Assembly: GCA_947456995.1 (NCBI GenBank)
Contig: CANGVB010000131.1
Location: forward strand, 1-8,236
DNA length: 8,236 nt
From: Bryobacteraceae bacterium
Lineage (GTDB): Bacteria; Acidobacteriota; Terriglobia; Bryobacterales; Bryobacteraceae
Reading direction: 5' to 3'
The notes beneath the pieces are model-generated. The model was not told the origin of the DNA, did no database searches, and saw only the letters and a list, made by a program, of their open reading frames with translations. The first letter of the stretch is position 1. Each line of letters starts with the position of its first letter. The translations under genes and the position numbers were made by a program. Shown here in pieces: positions 6,387 to 8,236 of this stretch.

Positions 6387-6416
6387 GCCGAAGTATTTTT
6401 TGCTTAGACCTTCGGC
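6387..6416. repeat. 7-base inverted repeat over the CDGSH stop codon
   Basis: GCCGAAG (6387-6393) and CTTCGGC (6410-6416) are perfect reverse complements with a 16-base spacer that contains the CDGSH gene's TAA stop and a run of six T on the + strand. On the - strand no T-run follows the second arm, so it does not look like an ordinary intrinsic terminator. Confidence 0.35.
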
Positions 6417-6634
6417 TTGGGGGCAGGGAGAGCGAATGCCTTGCAGGCGCTATCGAAGCCCATCTTGCCGTGGGTGCCGTCGCAGAAGGGCTTGTTGTTG
6501 CTAAGCCCGCAGCGGCATAGGCCAATCGCGGTGCGGCCGGCGAGATCGAAGGCGTTACCTTCTGCGTCTACGATGTGGAACTCCCCTTCGATGCGAATGG
6601 GGCCGTTGTTGAAAATAGTTACTTTAGTTGACAT
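6404..6634 (-). CDS. CDGSH-type iron-sulfur domain protein
   Basis: A 76-residue CDGSH protein, a family that binds a 2Fe-2S cluster through three cysteines and one histidine and takes part in electron transfer or cluster handling. The ligands are visible as Cys40, Cys42, Cys51 and His55 within CRCGLSNNKPFCDGTH (40-55), preceded by LAGRTAIGL (31-39). The tail FALPAPKPKV is proline-rich. The frame stays open upstream to a GTG at 6703, but that extension lies opposite the signal peptide of the divergent gene and does not look like family sequence, so I take the ATG at 6634 (MSTKVTIFNNGP). No clear ribosome site precedes it. It lies 102 bases upstream of the reductase on the same strand; whether they share a transcript is uncertain because of the inverted repeats between them. 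Confidence 0.9.
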   Translation of the reverse strand: MSTKVTIFNNGPIRIEGEFHIVDAEGNAFDLAGRTAIGLCRCGLSNNKPFCDGTHGKMGFDSACKAFALPAPKPKV

Positions 6635-6648
6635 AGGCTGAAAGAGTG
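6635..6648. promoter_or_regulatory. 14-base divergent gap between CDGSH and secreted-protein starts
   Basis: Only 14 bases (11 if the GTG at 6646 is used) separate two divergent start codons. Any promoter for either gene must lie inside the other's coding sequence, or the transcripts must begin at or near the start codons. I see AGG (6635-6637) and AAAGAG (6641-6646) as weak ribosome sites toward the right and none toward the left. Confidence 0.3.
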
Positions 6649-7884
6649 ATGATCTCACGGCTTTGGCTGCTTTGGCTGATCGCAATCCCGGGTCTGACTG
6701 CACAATCGCTGCAGCAGGAAGACATTCTGCGACTGGCCCGAATCAAGACTGCGATCAAAAAACACCTTCAGGGGATGCCCAACTACACCTGTCTTCAGAC
6801 CGTAGAACGGTACCAGCGATTTCCGAACGCAAAGACAGAATCCCTCGTTGATGTGCTCCGGCTGGAGGTTGCCTATGTCACGGGGCGCGAAATGTATGCG
6901 TGGCCCGGCTCAACGCAATTTGAAGATACTGAGTTGCGGGAGATTGTCACAACGGGCGCGTTCTCTACCGGCGCGTTCGCGCTGCACGCACGGGCGATCT
7001 TTCTAGGCGATGGCACAACCTTCCGATTTGGCGGAGAAGAAGATTTTGAAGGCAAGCCTGCCTTGCGCTTTGACTACGACACAGCGCAGTTCCGCAGTGG
7101 CTACCAGATTCGCAATCCGCGTCGGGGAATCGGGGCTGTCGTTGCTTATCACGGCAGCATTTGGGCGCATCGCGAGACCTTTGAGTTGTTTCGGATATCA
7201 GTGGAAGCCGACGAGATCCCCGATGAGATCGAAATCGTCAAAGCGTCCGACCGGCTGGACTATCAGTTGATGAAGATCGGGCCTGGGGAAGCACTGCTTC
7301 CGCGGCAGAGCGAGGTGCAGATTCTGGATAACCGCGGGAAACTGGCGATCAACCGTACCCGTCTGAGCCGATGCAAACAGTATTCGGGGGAGAGTACCTT
7401 GAGCTTTGAAGACGTGGGCGAGGCTGGGGAGGCGTCCTCGAAGCAGACGCGCATATTGCAGTTTGAGCCCTATACGGAACTGGAGTTGGCTCTCGATTTT
7501 GAGCTGAATCACGAGAGCTTCGCTGTAGGGGATGCAATTCAGGCGGTGCTCAGAAGTGAGATTCGCGATGGCAAGCACGTGATCGCCCAGAAAGGCAGCA
7601 TCGCAAAGGGAAGGATTCTGAGGCTGGAACATCAGGTGGGAGATTATTCCACCTTCAACATCACTCTACAGTTTGATGAGCTGCTAGGCCCCGATTGGCG
7701 CGCACCGCTGAAATTGCGATTGACAAGAACAGAACCCGAGACAGGGACCCCACCGGATCTTCGTATTCCGGGGCGCACTATCAGGATGGTGACGCTGCCT
7801 GATACGCAGCCTAATGGCTTTCTCGTCTTCTCAAAGAAGCTGAAGTTGTCGCGCGGCTTCACTACGATATGGCAGACTCAGTAA
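6649..7884 (+). CDS. secreted protein of unknown function, Acidobacteria-type family
   Basis: About 411 residues, no known enzyme motif. The N-terminus is a signal peptide: ISRLWLLWLIAIPGLTAQS with likely cleavage after TAQ or nearby, so the mature protein is exported. It then carries PNYTCLQTVERYQRFP (about 44-59), LRLEVAYVTGREMYAWPG (71-88), a YHGSIWAHRETFELFRISVEAD block (167-188), and CKQYSGESTLSFEDVGEA (242-259). I recognise these as features of a family found in many copies in Solibacter-like acidobacteria; its function is, to my knowledge, not established. Two cysteines (near 48 and 242) could pair outside the cell. The ATG at 6649 is used here; a GTG at 6646 would add one residue. The glycoside hydrolase gene starts 22 bases downstream, suggesting joint transcription. 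The CDGSH gene is divergent, 14 bases away. Confidence 0.75.
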   Translation: MISRLWLLWLIAIPGLTAQSLQQEDILRLARIKTAIKKHLQGMPNYTCLQTVERYQRFPNAKTESLVDVLRLEVAYVTGREMYAWPGSTQFEDTELREIVTTGAFSTGAFALHARAIFLGDGTTFRFGGEEDFEGKPALRFDYDTAQFRSGYQIRNPRRGIGAVVAYHGSIWAHRETFELFRISVEADEIPDEIEIVKASDRLDYQLMKIGPGEALLPRQSEVQILDNRGKLAINRTRLSRCKQYSGESTLSFEDVGEAGEASSKQTRILQFEPYTELELALDFELNHESFAVGDAIQAVLRSEIRDGKHVIAQKGSIAKGRILRLEHQVGDYSTFNITLQFDELLGPDWRAPLKLRLTRTEPETGTPPDLRIPGRTIRMVTLPDTQPNGFLVFSKKLKLSRGFTTIWQTQ

Positions 7885-7894
7885 TGAAGTAGCT

Positions 7895-7899
7895 AAGGA
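7895..7899 (+). promoter_or_regulatory. ribosome binding site of the GH88 gene
   Basis: AAGGA seven bases before a TTG at 7907. With no ATG or GTG between the upstream gene's stop and the first family-like residues, it fixes TTG as the start. Confidence 0.6.
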
Positions 7900-7906
7900 C
7901 AAACCG

Positions 7907-8236
7907 TTGATTCAATTTGAGCTCCCCACAGACCGCGCCCGATTTGAGGACGCACTCGTTTTCTCGCAAGAACAGGTTAAGAACCTGATCAATAGCCACC
8001 CAAACTTTTATCCGCTCTATACCCAGGACGGGAAATGGAAGCATGAGGTTGAGGCCTGGGCTCATTGGTGCGACGGGTTCTTCCCGGGAATGATGTGGAC
8101 TTTTGCGCGTCACAACAAAGGGGAAGCCGCGCAGTACTGGAAGGCCAAGGCGATTCAGTACACCACTCCGCTTGAGCCGCGCAAGACCGATCGCGAAGTC
8201 TATGACCAGGGCTTTCTTTTCTTTTCCACCTACTAT
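7907..8236 (+). CDS. GH88 unsaturated glucuronyl hydrolase, N-terminal part (cut by window end)
   Basis: The frame runs open for 110 codons to the window edge, so only about the first quarter to third of the protein is seen. GH88 enzymes hydrate and release the unsaturated uronic acid left at oligosaccharide ends by polysaccharide lyases. Family marks are HPNFYPLYTQDGKWKHEVEAW (31-51), WCDGFFPGMMWTFAR (54-68), and YDQGFLFFSTYY (99-110), which matches the HD-x-GF region holding the catalytic aspartate; Asp100 is the candidate, with Tyr99 where His is usual. No signal peptide is visible from the TTG start, so a cytosolic location is likely, as for other GH88 enzymes. It starts 22 bases after the secreted-protein gene, with AAGGA seven bases upstream. 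No lyase gene lies in the window. Confidence 0.85.
   Translation, partial: MIQFELPTDRARFEDALVFSQEQVKNLINSHPNFYPLYTQDGKWKHEVEAWAHWCDGFFPGMMWTFARHNKGEAAQYWKAKAIQYTTPLEPRKTDREVYDQGFLFFSTYY

Noticed and set aside
6387..6416. Intrinsic terminator after the CDGSH gene
   Set aside because: The A/T-rich run is in the loop, and no T-run follows the second arm on the - strand.
5717..6520. Long open frame on the + strand opposite the reductase and CDGSH genes
   Set aside because: It is antisense to two clearly recognised genes, has no family-like sequence, and crosses the intergenic inverted repeat.
6635..6703. Longer N-terminus for the CDGSH protein from a GTG at 6703
   Set aside because: The added 23 residues lie opposite the secreted protein's signal peptide, do not resemble the family, and have no ribosome site.

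Overview
The window is about 8.2 kb of densely packed bacterial DNA of moderately high GC. It holds ten complete protein genes and one gene cut by the right edge. No stretch over about 100 bases lacks a gene, and I see no RNA gene, CRISPR array, insertion sequence or phage gene. The best guess for the organism is an acidobacterium of the Solibacter/Bryobacter type. This rests on a secreted protein of a family I associate with that group (opening 'PNYTCLQTVER'), a GH88 hydrolase next to it, and a sigma factor with an adjacent DGPF-type partner. It is inferred from protein style only; there is no marker gene to settle it.

Left part (1-2200): pncB (nicotinate phosphoribosyltransferase) and a nicotinamidase-like isochorismatase-fold hydrolase form a two-gene unit on the + strand. 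Together they could turn nicotinamide into nicotinate and then nicotinate mononucleotide for NAD salvage. The ribosome silencing factor gene rsfS converges on them from the other strand, and the two stop codons overlap.

Middle (2201-3668): divergent from rsfS is a gene for an exported protein of unknown role. Its first half is a coiled coil carrying a TolC-docking-like R-x3-L-x6-S motif, and its second half resembles an LAS-type metallopeptidase (D-Ala-D-Ala peptidase/hedgehog fold). hpt (hypoxanthine phosphoribosyltransferase) follows 24 bases downstream, probably co-transcribed.

Right-middle (3640-6634, all - strand, read right to left): a small CDGSH iron-sulfur protein, a quinone-oxidoreductase-like medium-chain reductase, a DGPF/YCII-family protein, and a long sigma factor of the ECF type with a C-terminal TPR-like extension (ECF42-like). 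The last three look like one operon, plausibly a redox or stress regulon. The sigma gene runs 29 bases into the 3' end of hpt. Between the CDGSH gene and the reductase lies a striking near-perfect 17-base inverted repeat. One arm contains the reductase's ribosome binding site, so the mRNA could fold to hide it.

Right end (6649-8236): a + strand gene for a secreted acidobacterial-type protein of unknown function, then the start of a GH88 unsaturated glucuronyl hydrolase, probably co-transcribed. This suggests polysaccharide breakdown.

The items most worth following are the hairpin over the reductase start (6303-6371) and the two-part exported protein (2247-3107).
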